This document shows, piece after piece, positions 24,113 to 32,311 of a DNA stretch of 51,144 nt (the stretch's first letter is position 1; each line of letters starts with the position of its first letter). Both the position numbers and the translations under genes were made by a program. Source of the stretch: Thermoguttaceae bacterium (lineage in GTDB: Bacteria > Planctomycetota > Planctomycetia > Pirellulales > Thermoguttaceae); the NCBI GenBank assembly GCA_025062105.1, contig JANXAQ010000262.1, positions 1 through 51,144 on the forward strand, given 5' to 3'. The notes under the pieces were generated by a model, which saw nothing but the letters and a program-made list of their open reading frames with translations, was not told where the DNA came from and did not search any database.

Positions 24113-24643
24113 TTACCAATCCCGGGGGAAGTGCAGTTCTTGGTGGCCGGTAATCCGCCATCGGTCTTTTTCCCATCGCAGAAGTACTTCTAACTGAACC
24201 CGGCCTGTATAGATTGGTTGACTCTGTTTGTCTTCCACACTGATGAGGCCCACCAGGTAAGCGACGGCTGTCGGAGGGCTAGTAAGCTGGTTGATTTCAA
24301 TCTCTAGATGCGTGATTCGGGCTTGGCGAAACCGATAGAGCTGTAGGGCGCTTCGTGCCCGATGCGGTGTGTACTGAGCTGTGGGGGAAATATGTTCAAA
24401 TAATCGGTCTACATTATTCTCTTCTAGGGCCGAGGCAGCCGCATAGAGAGTACTGGCCACTTGTTCCTTTGGTGTCTGGATCCATCGTTCCAGGGCCACT
24501 CCAATACAAGTTAACAAAAGCACTCCTAGCATCGGCCAAAGCCAAATCCCCCGGCCGCTCCGCACCAACAAACTCCCTAAGACCACCTCCAGCAGAATGC
24601 CTGCCAGCAGAATCGGCCCTGAATGTTCCAAAAACCATGGCAC
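24113..24643 (-). CDS. Membrane-anchored NTF2/SnoaL-like domain protein
   Basis: 176 residues. Two N-terminal membrane segments lie at about residues 9-27 and 33-52 (GPILLAGILLEVVLGSLL, IWLWPMLGVLLLTCIGVAL). A 120-residue soluble domain follows, beginning TPKEQVASTLYAAASALEENNVDRLFEHISP and ending in LEVLLRWEKDRWRITGHQEL. The helix-then-strand pattern with VEVLL-x-W-E-K-D-x-W-x-I is typical of NTF2-like folds. The start is a GTG at 24643 with AAGG about 8 bases upstream. Function unknown. A family A repeat lies 48 bp upstream of the start, where a promoter would be. Confidence 0.72.
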   Translation of the reverse strand: MPWFLEHSGPILLAGILLEVVLGSLLVRSGRGIWLWPMLGVLLLTCIGVALERWIQTPKEQVASTLYAAASALEENNVDRLFEHISPTAQYTPHRARSALQLYRFRQARITHLEIEINQLTSPPTAVAYLVGLISVEDKQSQPIYTGRVQLEVLLRWEKDRWRITGHQELHFPRDW

Positions 24644-24690
24644 AGTAGAGTACCTTTGCTTATTGTTATTGAGCTTTGAATTACTCTAAG

Positions 24691-24838
24691 TTCGACTTTT
24701 GCCAATTTTCCTAACTGGTTTTGCCATCAGCAGTTACGACGAAACTCCCCTTAGTTCACCCGATTTCCTAAGTCCAACAGTTACAAGGAGTTAGAGCTTT
24801 ATCCTTTCGGGACAAGGCCAAAAATGGCAAAAGTCGAG
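24691..24838 (+). repeat. Family A repeat, first of a five-element array
   Basis: It runs from TTCGACTTTTGCC to GGCAAAAGTCGAG and is followed after 3-4 bases by family C. Confidence 0.75.
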
Positions 24839-24841
24839 CTA

Positions 24842-25000
24842 AGAGGCTGTCCTAAAATGGAGAGTTGGACGGTTTCCCAGGGGGTTTGGCCGACTGGCTC
24901 ATCTCCTTTAGACTCCTTAAACACAGGGATTTTGGGAATTCTAGGAAATTGAGGAAGGAAACCCCTTTCATCATAGAAAATGCTTTTTCGGACAGCCTTT
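24842..25000 (+). repeat. Family C repeat, copy 2
   Basis: It runs from AGAGGCTGTCCTAAAATGG to TTTTTCGGACAGCCTTT, between two A elements. Confidence 0.75.
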
Positions 25001-25003
25001 AAG

Positions 25004-25149
25004 TTCAACTTTTGTCACTTTCCATAACTTGTTTTTCTCCAGAAGGTACCACGAATCCTTCTTTTGTTCACCCAATTGCCTCATTCAATCATTCCAAGGA
25101 GTTAGACCTTCCTCCTCCGGCCAGCAGACCAAAAATGGCAAAAGTCGAT
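25004..25149 (+). repeat. Family A repeat, third in the array
   Basis: It runs from TTCAACTTTTGTCAC to GGCAAAAGTCGAT. It is followed by family B 5 bases later. Confidence 0.7.
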
Positions 25150-25154
25150 CTACG

Positions 25155-25351
25155 GGAACCTCTACATCATTTGAGGGGATATTTTTTACCATTTTTGTTC
25201 CCTCCCCGGGACTAACCAACATATTGGGTTGCAGCACTGCTATCATCCTCCATATATGGTAGCTATTTAGATGGTGGCAGCTAAAGGCTACCAAATCAAA
25301 AGAAGCATAAAGTTCAGAATATCTTCATTTTCAAGATTATGCAAAAGTTCC
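25155..25351 (-). repeat. Family B repeat, fourth in the array
   Basis: It runs from GGAACCTCTACATCATTTGAGGGG to ATTATGCAAAAGTTCC. Confidence 0.65.
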
Positions 25352-25355
25352 TAAG

Positions 25356-25502
25356 CTCGACTTTTGCCAATTTTGGGTCTTCTGCCGAAATGGAAACTTC
25401 GAACTCCTTGGAAGTATTGGACTTGGAAACAGTATGAACAAAAGGACGGTTCGTCGTAATCCCCGGAGACTAAACAGGTTAGGGAAAATGGCAAAAGTCG
25501 AA
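25356..25502 (+). repeat. Family A repeat, fifth in the array
   Basis: It runs from CTCGACTTTTGCCAATTTTGGG to GGCAAAAGTCGAA, 4 bases after the B element. Confidence 0.75.
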
Positions 25503-25717
25503 CTAAGGAATTGGCCTTTTTCCCCTTTGGCAAGGTTATAGAACACCTAGCAATGCTAGTGTTCAGAAGATAGTCCAAAATGTCCATATTTCCCAATGAG
25601 CGGAGCCTAAAACTGCTCTCCGATTTCCCTGCACCAAGTCAACATACTCTGAGTGGGAATACTGCTCGAAATTTTTCTTTCTTAATGTTAGCCATGACAG
25701 CTTATCCATAATCTTGC

Positions 25718-25752
25718 TTTTGGGAGGAGGCCCAGAATGGCAAAAGTCGAGC
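25718..25752 (+). repeat. Family A right-end fragment
   Basis: GGGAGGAGGCCCAGAATGGCAAAAGTCGAG is the right tip of A without its body. Confidence 0.5.
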
Positions 25753-25898
25753 TAATATTTCCGCCCAGCGAAGAAAGCGGCCGCTGCCCTCCGAGCAAAA
25801 GGCCCACGGAGCTAAAGGTGCAGCCGTCCTCTAGACGCGGTGGAGTCTCTTGGGATGATGGACTGAACGGTTCCGGCTTTGGGAGCGTTCCAACAGTG

Positions 25899-26207
25899 CT
25901 ACTTTTTCACCGGTCGGCCCAGGAGCGATTCGACCTTTGCTACCTTGGAGTCTAATCCGCCCGATCGGCCTCGCCGATAGTCAAACTTGATCACACATTC
26001 GATTCGCTCGCAGTCCTGGGCCATCGCCTCAAAACAGGCTCGCACGACTTCCAGACACTGATCTAGCGGGCCTTCCAGAATCGTGCCCATAGCATGACAG
26101 CGGTAATCCAGCCCACTGGCTTCGATAATTTGCAAGCTCCGGGCCACATAAGCACTGACGCTTGGCCCCTTATCTAACGGAAACATCGTAAAATCCAAAA
26201 GCACCAT
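25899..26207 (-). CDS. MTH1187/YqgV-family thiamine-binding protein
   Basis: A 102-residue protein of the Thiamine_BP (DUF77) family. It has the small ferredoxin-like fold seen in MTH1187 and YqgV, with the N-terminal strand VLLDFTMFPLDKGPSVSAYV and the conserved central YRCHAMGTILEGPLDQCLEVV. Structures of the family bind thiamine or related ligands; a role in thiamine handling is inferred. Length is normal. The ATG at 26207 has AAGGA 7 bases upstream. It stands alone, followed by family A fragments and a decayed IS element on the upstream side. Confidence 0.85.
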   Translation of the reverse strand: MVLLDFTMFPLDKGPSVSAYVARSLQIIEASGLDYRCHAMGTILEGPLDQCLEVVRACFEAMAQDCERIECVIKFDYRRGRSGGLDSKVAKVESLLGRPVKK

Positions 26208-26290
26208 TGTCCGTTCCTTTCAAAAATGGCTAACACTTCACTCCACACTGGAAAAGCCGATTTTGTGATCCCAGCGAAAGCCTCTGGGTT

Positions 26291-26377
26291 GCCGTTTTCC
26301 CTAATTTGTTTTTTACCAGAAGGTAGAACCCGCCTCCTTTGGTTCATACAACTTCCTCAGTCTAATAATTCTAAGAG
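26291..26377 (+). repeat. Family A fragment next to the IS5 relic
   Basis: The internal part of A (CCGTTTTCCCTAATTTGTTTTTTACCAG ... TCTAATAATTCTAAG) is cut off exactly where the IS-like terminus GAGCGTGTTTGAGAAGG begins. The IS may have landed in an A copy. Confidence 0.5.
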
Positions 26378-27148
26378 CGTGTTTGAGAAGGGGGGCATGA
26401 TCTCAACAGGGCGGGTAGGGACGTAGGCCTCCAACCATCAAATGGATCATCGCAACCAAGATCATTCCACCGCTCCTGGACGGCAGGAACTCATAGGCCT
26501 TCCTCAGCCGACGATACCGGTTCAACCAGGCAAACGTCCGCTCCACGCCCCACCGACGTGGCAGCAGCTCAAACCCAACCGTCTCCGCCGCACGGCTGAC
26601 AATCTCCAGCACCCACCAAACGACCGCTTCAGCCATTCGACCAGTTGCCCAGCATAGCCTCTTTCGGCCCAAATCTTGCTTAGCCGCGGGAACCGGCGCT
26701 GCGCACGCTCCAAAACCAACCGCGCCCCGACCCGATCCTGAACGTTTGCCGGATGCACCACCACCGCCAAAATCAGCCCAAACGCATCGAGCAACACATG
26801 CCATTTGCGACCGCTGCGGTTCTTGCCCGCCTCAAACCCTCCTCCCCCTCTTTTTCCGTGGTCTTAACCGACTGGCTATCCAAAAATCTCAGCGCTTGGT
26901 TCCGGACGACGCTCGAAATCCGCACACGCCTCCGAAGTGCCTCATCAATCTTCTGCTAAGTACCATCCTCTTGGAATCGCCAAAATAGTACACCGTCTGC
27001 TAGGCCGGATAATCTTTCGGCAGCATCCGCGACGCACAACCAGTCCGCACAATGTAGACGCACAACCAGTCCGCACAATGGAAATGTAAAGAATCCCGTT
27101 GAGCACCGCCCGAATGTTGACTCGACGCGGCCGACCCCCCGGTCGGGC
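26375..27148 (-). pseudogene. Decayed IS5-family transposase and remnant of its IS
   Basis: Read leftward from 27148, pieces of an IS5-type DDE transposase appear in different frames. They are GRPRRVNIRAVLNGILY, then RMLPKDYPA followed by an in-frame stop, DSQSVKTTEKE, GKNRSGRKWHVLLDAFGLIL, IWAERGYAGQLVEWL, and finally VERTFAWLNRYRRLRKAYE with the terminal Glu. At least two frameshifts, one stop and a tandem duplication of about 25 bp (near 27040-27080) inactivate it. The second catalytic Asp (normally W-A-D) is Glu. The left edge GAGCGTGTTTGAGAAGG resembles an IS5-group terminus. I find no matching inverted end on the right, where family F begins. Confidence 0.8.
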
Positions 27149-27433
27149 TTGCTGTTATACTCAAGTTGGCGTTAAAGCGTCGAACTTCACTTTAGGCAAA
27201 TACCAAAAGTTCGTTGAACAACGCAGAATGGACAAAATAGGCGAGCTAGCTAAAGATAGCCTTTGAAACCAAGCGTTTTTTGCTCTTGGAAGTGATTCTT
27301 TCCTAAATGCTGCAATTTCTCCAAAGTAACAATTAGCTACTTGTGAATGGTTCGTTATTCCTTTATTTTATTTGGGGCAATAAATTTCCTGCCGTTGGAT
27401 AGTAAATACTTCCCAAAATGTGTATAACAGCCA
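27149..27433 (+). repeat. Family F repeat, full length
   Basis: It runs from TTGCTGTTATACTCAAG to GTGTATAACAGCCA, 285 bp. Its left end coincides with the truncated end of the IS5 relic. Confidence 0.7.
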
Positions 27434-27527
27434 GCCGTAAGCAGAGGGGAGGTATTTGCAGAACCCTAATTAAATGGGTTGGGCATTCCGGCTTCACACG
27501 CCTGTTTTTGCTGACAACCCCCAGAGC

Positions 27528-27806
27528 TCGCTGTGGTACACACATCAGAGTTCATGGGCTCGCACATTACTTTAGGAAAATGCCGAAAGTTTGTTGAAGG
27601 AAATTGAATGAATAAAACAGGCAATATAGGCAAAATAGTTTCTGAAACCAAACAGTTCCTGATCTTCCAAAGAATCTTTCCCTAATGGTGTCATTATCTC
27701 CAAACTAACGGTTGGCTTCTTTTGAGAAGTTTGTTACCCTAGGTGGGACAATCGCTTTGGCCCATTGAGATGGGAAATCCATCCCAAAAGATGTGGATAA
27801 CAGCGA
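27528..27806 (+). repeat. Family F repeat, full length
   Basis: It runs from TCGCTGTGGTACACAC to GATGTGGATAACAGCGA, 279 bp. It is in the same orientation as the copy at 27149. Confidence 0.7.
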
Positions 27807-28410
27807 GTCCCCCAGAGAGGGCATGTGTTCGGCAAGCTCGGTCTGGGGACCAGAGAAAAAAGATGGGGGCTTCACTCGGCTGACGGGGCAAAGGCTGCAG
27901 CAGGCTATTGGTGCTGCCAAGAGGATTTTTGGCCGGCATAACGTTTCTTTTCTCCTCATTCGTCTCCTGTCTCCTCATTCCTCCATTTCTCCCAGGTCTG
28001 GGTCTGCCCCCAGCAGGCCGGGGCTGGAACAGCAAATTGGATCCCTTGACCGGACCCCGCAAAACCACTATTGTTTAGCTCCATTTTGGTCTTTGCAGAG
28101 CAATTGGCCACTGCCACGCAAACAATAGGTGAATGCTCACTTTAACCACTAAGGAATGCCTAGCGACGCTAATTAGAATAGGTGGATCCTCCTTTAGATG
28201 GGATAAGTATCCCCCTCTAGAATAGGCAGGGAGAAAAAGTCCTCAATGTTTCGGATACTTCAGCGTAGGGAGGGAGAGGGATTGGGTCATATGAGCAAGG
28301 CAAAGGCGTTGTATTTCGGATGGGAGGATACCAGAGGAAGAAGAGGGTATTTTCTGGACCGGTTATTGCTCCGCAGACGCGCAGGAGCGGGGGTAAAACC
28401 ATTTTTTTGG
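27807..28410. other. Leader region of the FlgI-like gene
   Basis: No RNA gene or catalogued repeat was recognised. It includes in-frame upstream codons (from 28246 or 28291) that could extend the FlgI-like protein, but they give an implausibly long pre-signal region. Confidence 0.4.
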
Positions 28411-30168
28411 GTGGACATAGCTCCCTTGAGGGTATTAAATCGTAGCCTACTTTGGTTAGTGGGTCTGGTTTGGCTGAGTGGTTGTACCAGTTGGCCCAGT
28501 TGGAATATGCTTTCCCGGTTTCAAAGTCCTGCGGAAGAGGAGCCGGTGAAAAAGGCCCGCCTAGTGGGTGATATGGTAGTACCCTTTGGTCTAGAACCGG
28601 TGCGGATTGAAAATGTAGGTTTAGTTACCGGGCTACCAGGTACTGGGCACGATCCGCCTCCTTCGCCTCAGCGCTCGGCGCTGATTGCTGAAATGGAGGC
28701 TCGGGGGGTAACCATGCCTAATGCCGTGCTGGCTTCTCCGGACACTGCCATGGTGATGGTGCGAGGTTGGCTTCGGCCTGGCATCCAAAAGGGGGACAGT
28801 TTTGATGTCGAAGTGCGGGTACCCTCGCAGGGAGACATGGTTAGTTTACGTGGAGGCTATTTGCTGGAGACGCGTTTGAAGGAGCAGGCCGTTTTAGGCG
28901 GCCGGATTTTGGAGGGGCACAGTTGGGCTTTGGCCAAAGGGCCTGTGTTGGTGGATCCGACTGCTGATTCGGAGCGAGATAAGGTGCTTTTGGGTCGGGG
29001 ACGCATCCTAGGCGGCGGTCTGTGCTTAAAATCCCGAACCCTCGGGCTAGTGCTTAAGCCAGAGCATCAAAACGTAGCGAACAGTGCCCGGATAGCCGCT
29101 GCTGTGAACAAACGATTTTATCTCAGTCAAAAGGGAGTGAAAACAGGCGTGGCTACTGCCAAAACCGATCAGTTTATCGAATTGGCTGTCCACCCTCGTT
29201 ATAAAGAGAATATCGGTCGTTATTTGGATGTCATCCGGGCGATTGCTCTTCGGGAAGACGAAGCACAGCAGGCCGAGCGCATGCAGGAGCTAGCCAAACG
29301 GCTTTTGGATCCGCTCACCGCAAGGCAAGCGGCATTGGAGCTGGAAGCCATCGGGAAAAAGGCGGTCGATATTCTGCGAAAAGGCTTACAGGCTGAGGAT
29401 CCGGAGGTACGCTTTTATTCGGCAGAGGCATTAGCGTATTTGGATTGTCGGGAGGCGGCTGAACCGCTGGCCCAAATCGCTCAACAACAACCGGCCTTTC
29501 GGGTGTATGCCTTGGCTGCGCTAGGCACGATGGATGATTTGATGGCGTATGAACAGCTGTGTTCTTTGCTCCATAGCTCCAGCGCCGAAACCCGCTACGG
29601 GGCCTTCCGGGCATTGTGGACGATGAATCGGCAGGATCCCCTGGTGCGAGGCGAACGGCTGGGACCAGACGGGTTCAGCTACCATGTGCTGCAGACCACA
29701 GGAACACCTATGGTCCATGTGTGCACCCATAAACGGGCGGAAATCGTACTGTTCGGGAAAGAGCATCGGCTGCGGGGGCCGTTTTTCCTGGAAGCGGGCA
29801 GCCGAATTGTTGTTCGTCCGAACAGGCAAAATCCCGAAGAATTGGTCATCAGTCGATTTGCGGTCGGCCAGCCAGACCAGCAGCGGATCGTGCCCAATCA
29901 GCTAGATGCTATGATCCGGGCCATTGCGGAGTTGGGGGGCTTTTATCCCGATGTACTTCAAGCGTTGGTGCAGGCCAAAACCCAAGGAGCCCTTGAGAGC
30001 CGATTTGAAGTCGATGCCTTGCCCGAACCGGGGCGTTCCTATGAGCCGGAAGACCGCCACCAGATTTCCCAAACGCTGGAGGCCTCAGACTCCAGAAGTG
30101 CAAGCAGTGGATTTTTAGGTAGAAAGTGGAGCAAACTGTTTTGGCCCGGCACCGACAAACTCAATTGA
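28411..30168 (+). CDS. FlgI-like (P-ring) lipoprotein with HEAT-type repeats
   Basis: 585 residues from the GTG at 28411. ATG starts at 28246 and 28291 are in frame, but put over 60 residues before the signal. From 28411 the N-terminus MDIAPLRVLNRSLLWLVGLVWLSGC is a clean lipoprotein signal with lipidated Cys25; the ribosome site is poor in every case. Residues about 50-300 follow flagellar P-ring FlgI, with IENVGLVTGLPGTG, a DVEVRVPSQGD segment and GGYLLETRL. About 330-450 are helical HEAT-like repeats (EDPEVRFYSAEALAYLD, SSAETRYGAFRALWTM). A C-terminal beta-rich part with RIVVRPNRQNPEELVISRF follows. No flagellar genes are near, so it is probably an outer-membrane ring or scaffold homologue of unknown partner. 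Confidence 0.75.
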   Translation: MDIAPLRVLNRSLLWLVGLVWLSGCTSWPSWNMLSRFQSPAEEEPVKKARLVGDMVVPFGLEPVRIENVGLVTGLPGTGHDPPPSPQRSALIAEMEARGVTMPNAVLASPDTAMVMVRGWLRPGIQKGDSFDVEVRVPSQGDMVSLRGGYLLETRLKEQAVLGGRILEGHSWALAKGPVLVDPTADSERDKVLLGRGRILGGGLCLKSRTLGLVLKPEHQNVANSARIAAAVNKRFYLSQKGVKTGVATAKTDQFIELAVHPRYKENIGRYLDVIRAIALREDEAQQAERMQELAKRLLDPLTARQAALELEAIGKKAVDILRKGLQAEDPEVRFYSAEALAYLDCREAAEPLAQIAQQQPAFRVYALAALGTMDDLMAYEQLCSLLHSSSAETRYGAFRALWTMNRQDPLVRGERLGPDGFSYHVLQTTGTPMVHVCTHKRAEIVLFGKEHRLRGPFFLEAGSRIVVRPNRQNPEELVISRFAVGQPDQQRIVPNQLDAMIRAIAELGGFYPDVLQALVQAKTQGALESRFEVDALPEPGRSYEPEDRHQISQTLEASDSRSASSGFLGRKWSKLFWPGTDKLN

Positions 30169-30212
30169 CCGGGAAAACGAAGATTGCTTTTGTTGAAAGT
30201 TGACGTCCTTAG

Positions 30213-30352
30213 TTCAACTTCTGCTATTTTCCATAACATGTTTTGCTTCAGAGACTTACGGCAACTCCCCTTTTGGTCGCCCAATTTCCCAACGTGAATA
30301 ACTCCGAACAATTCCCTAACAATTAGATCTCTCCCCTTTCGGCAAAAGGAGT
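30213..30352 (+). repeat. Family A repeat, degenerate right end
   Basis: It starts TTCAACTTCTGCTATTTTCC and continues through the A body to CCCTTTCGGCAAAAGG. It begins 44 bp after the FlgI-like stop. Confidence 0.6.
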
Positions 30353-30395
30353 CAGTTCCCTTCTGAATCTCCTGAGCCTCTGAAAATATTGTTCT

Positions 30396-30495
30396 TTCAA
30401 AGAATATACTTTTGCCATATTGGCTCCTATCACTGCTGACCCAATATATGCCATTATATAGGTTCAGTAGCACTAACTAGTACCCTATATATAGG
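30396..30495 (-). repeat. Probable family B fragment
   Basis: A short region with a TTTTGCCATATTGGCTCC and CCCAATATATG pattern resembling the middle of B. Both termini are missing. Confidence 0.35.
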
Positions 30496-30497
30496 TC

Positions 30498-30775
30498 TCG
30501 CTGTTATACACATTTTTGGGAGGTATTTCCCATTCTAACGGCGGCAAAGTATTACCCAAACAGGGGAATAACGAAGCTTTCAAAAGAAGCTAATTGGTAC
30601 TTTGGAGAAATCGCAGCATTTAGGAAAGATCACTTTCAAGAGTAAAAAGTGCTTGGTTTCAAAGACTGTCTTAGCTAGATCGTCTATTGTATCCATTCTG
30701 CGTTGTTCAACGAGCTTTTGATATTTCCCTAAAGTGAAGTTCGAACGCTTCGACGGCAATTTATGTATAACAGCC
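30498..30775 (-). repeat. Family F repeat, full length, uninterrupted
   Basis: It runs from TCGCTGTTATACACATTTTTG to ATGTATAACAGCCA, 278 bp. It provides the reference for the split copies at 1991 and 14746. Confidence 0.75.
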
Positions 30776-30880
30776 AGACATATACCTAGATGTTCGGATG
30801 GGAGGCCAATCCCTATCAAATCAAGAGTCCTTGTATTCACTATATGTTCAGTTACACAGAGATGCCAAAAGAAAAAATTT

Positions 30881-31070
30881 AGGAACCTCTGCATAATTCA
30901 AAGGGGATATTTTTATACCGTTTTGGCTGGCCTCCCTCTAACACAACATATAGGGGCGCTAGGATTGCTAGCACCCAACAGATAGTAGATGTCCTGGCAG
31001 GACAACGGAACGGCTAAAGAATCAAAAGTTCATAAAGTTCACTGGATGTTCAGGATTTTGCAGAGGTTCC
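30881..31070 (-). repeat. Family B repeat, tandem copy 1
   Basis: It runs from AGGAACCTCTGCATAATTC to TTGCAGAGGTTCC, well preserved. TTTA flanks both sides of GGAACC...GGTTCC. Confidence 0.8.
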
Positions 31071-31073
31071 TTT

Positions 31074-31258
31074 AGGAACCTCTCCATAATTCCGCAGAGA
31101 TTTTTTAGACCATGTGAGCTTACCCCATAACCCAATAGAAGCCAATAGAAGGGTTGCTAGCGCCTATAGATAGTCGCTGTTTAGCTAGGAAAACCGAACG
31201 GCTATAAAATCAAACGTTCATAATGTTCATTATATGTTCAGAATTTTGCAGAGGTTTC
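31074..31258 (-). repeat. Family B repeat, tandem copy 2
   Basis: It runs from AGGAACCTCTCCATAATTCC to TTGCAGAGGTTTC and is followed by another TTTA. The pattern is TTTA-B-TTTA-B-TTTA. Confidence 0.75.
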
Positions 31259-31283
31259 TTTACACAATGGCCAAACTCACGTC

Positions 31284-31440
31284 AAAAGGCTGCCCTGAAA
31301 TGGGGATTTTGGCGGAGTGGAAAGGATTTTGGCTGATTGGCGTTTTTGTGCGATATTCCTTGAAAATAGGGCATTTGGACATTCTGGGCAATTTAAGGAG
31401 GGAACTTTCTTTTACATAGAAAAAGCTTTTCGAGCCGGTC
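31284..31440 (+). repeat. Family C repeat, degenerate
   Basis: It runs from AAAAGGCTGCCCTGAAATGG to AAAGCTTTTCGAGCCGG, with an internal GGGCATTTGGACATTCTGG. It is followed by a family A left end. Confidence 0.55.
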
Positions 31441-31517
31441 TCGGAGCTCAAGTTTTGCCATTTTTGGCAGCCTGCCTAAAGGAGGAAGTTATAACTCCTC
31501 AAGTATTGTTGGCCTCG

Positions 31518-31940
31518 GTAGTTCAAAGTCGGGTTACCAGAACAAAATAGTTCTAACCCTTTATTTTTAAAGGAGTTATATCGCCTACTCTTTATACCGC
31601 TTTGGAGGGTGAGGCAAAAACGGCTTGGCTATTCCAGTTGGGTTGGCCTGCCTCTGCGCTGGGGGGCCAGCACAGCTGGTTAGATCCGCGCCAGGGCGCA
31701 CGGGAAAACTTTGTCCTAACCGATTGCATAATCCTCGGTTAGATTCATTTTCCGTCTTAAGGGGTTTTTTGTCCACGAAAGAGTTATTTTAGGCTCCTTC
31801 CTACCCCTGATCCCCTTTGGGTTGTTGTGGGAGGCCAGAGCCAAACCCAATCTGAAAAATCTTTAGAAACTTTTCGGGTAAAATTCCTAACTTCTTGTAT
31901 ATTAAGGAAACATTATTCGTTCACTAAAAACTTTGAAGTA
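31518..31940 (+). repeat. Family H repeat, copy 2
   Basis: It runs from GTAGTTCAAAGTC to ACTTTGAAGTA, 423 bp. It is co-linear with 12758-13219 over its full length, with many substitutions. Confidence 0.7.
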
Positions 31941-31950
31941 TTTGGACTTC

Positions 31951-32110
31951 GAGGCTGTTCTAAAATGGGAAGTTGGCTGGATTCCAATGGGTTTTGGCCG
32001 ACCGGCTCCTATCCTCCACGCTTCTTAAAAACAGGAATTTTGGGGATTCTGGGGCATTTAGGAAAGAAACCTCCTTTCATCATGGAAAATGCTTTTTCGG
32101 ACTGCCTCTT
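31951..32110 (+). repeat. Family C repeat, copy 3
   Basis: It runs from GAGGCTGTTCTAAAATGG to TTTTTCGGACTGCCTCTT. Confidence 0.7.
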
Positions 32111-32311
32111 AGGAATGTCGTAACTGCTGGATTCAAAAGTAAGTAGGAAAAAAATTGCAAAAGTCGCGATTAGCAATCGGACTCAGCCTGTGCCCTTCGG
32201 CAGTTGGAATTGGGTTGGCTGAAGCAAGTCAGGCTGGTAGAATCGAACGAATAGTTTTTTGTCCAGGATAGCCACCCAAATGGGCTTCCTCCCCAGAAGG
32301 AAAACACACGC

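Larger units (their letters stand above)
31446..32168 (+). repeat. Family A repeat apparently split by family H and family C
   Basis: The left part at 31446-31512 (CTCAAGTTTTGCCATTTTTGG ... AACTCCTCAAGTATTGTTGG) and the right part at 32111-32168 (GTCGTAACTGCTGG ... GCAAAAGTCGCG) fit one A element. Between them lie H (31518-31940), a few A-like bases, and C (31951-32110). Confidence 0.5.

Noticed and set aside
20334..25752. Repeated units at irregular spacing, considered as a CRISPR array
   Set aside because: Units are about 150-190 bp, in both orientations, with inverted ends and variable gaps. There are no short direct repeats with uniform spacers and no cas genes.
26403..26804. 133-codon ORF as an intact transposase
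   Set aside because: Only its last 75 or so residues match IS5 transposase. The upstream parts are in other frames, so it is a pseudogene.
27705..28068. Minus-strand ORFs of 84 and 109 codons
   Set aside because: They overlap a family F repeat, have no ribosome site and share no recognisable motif.
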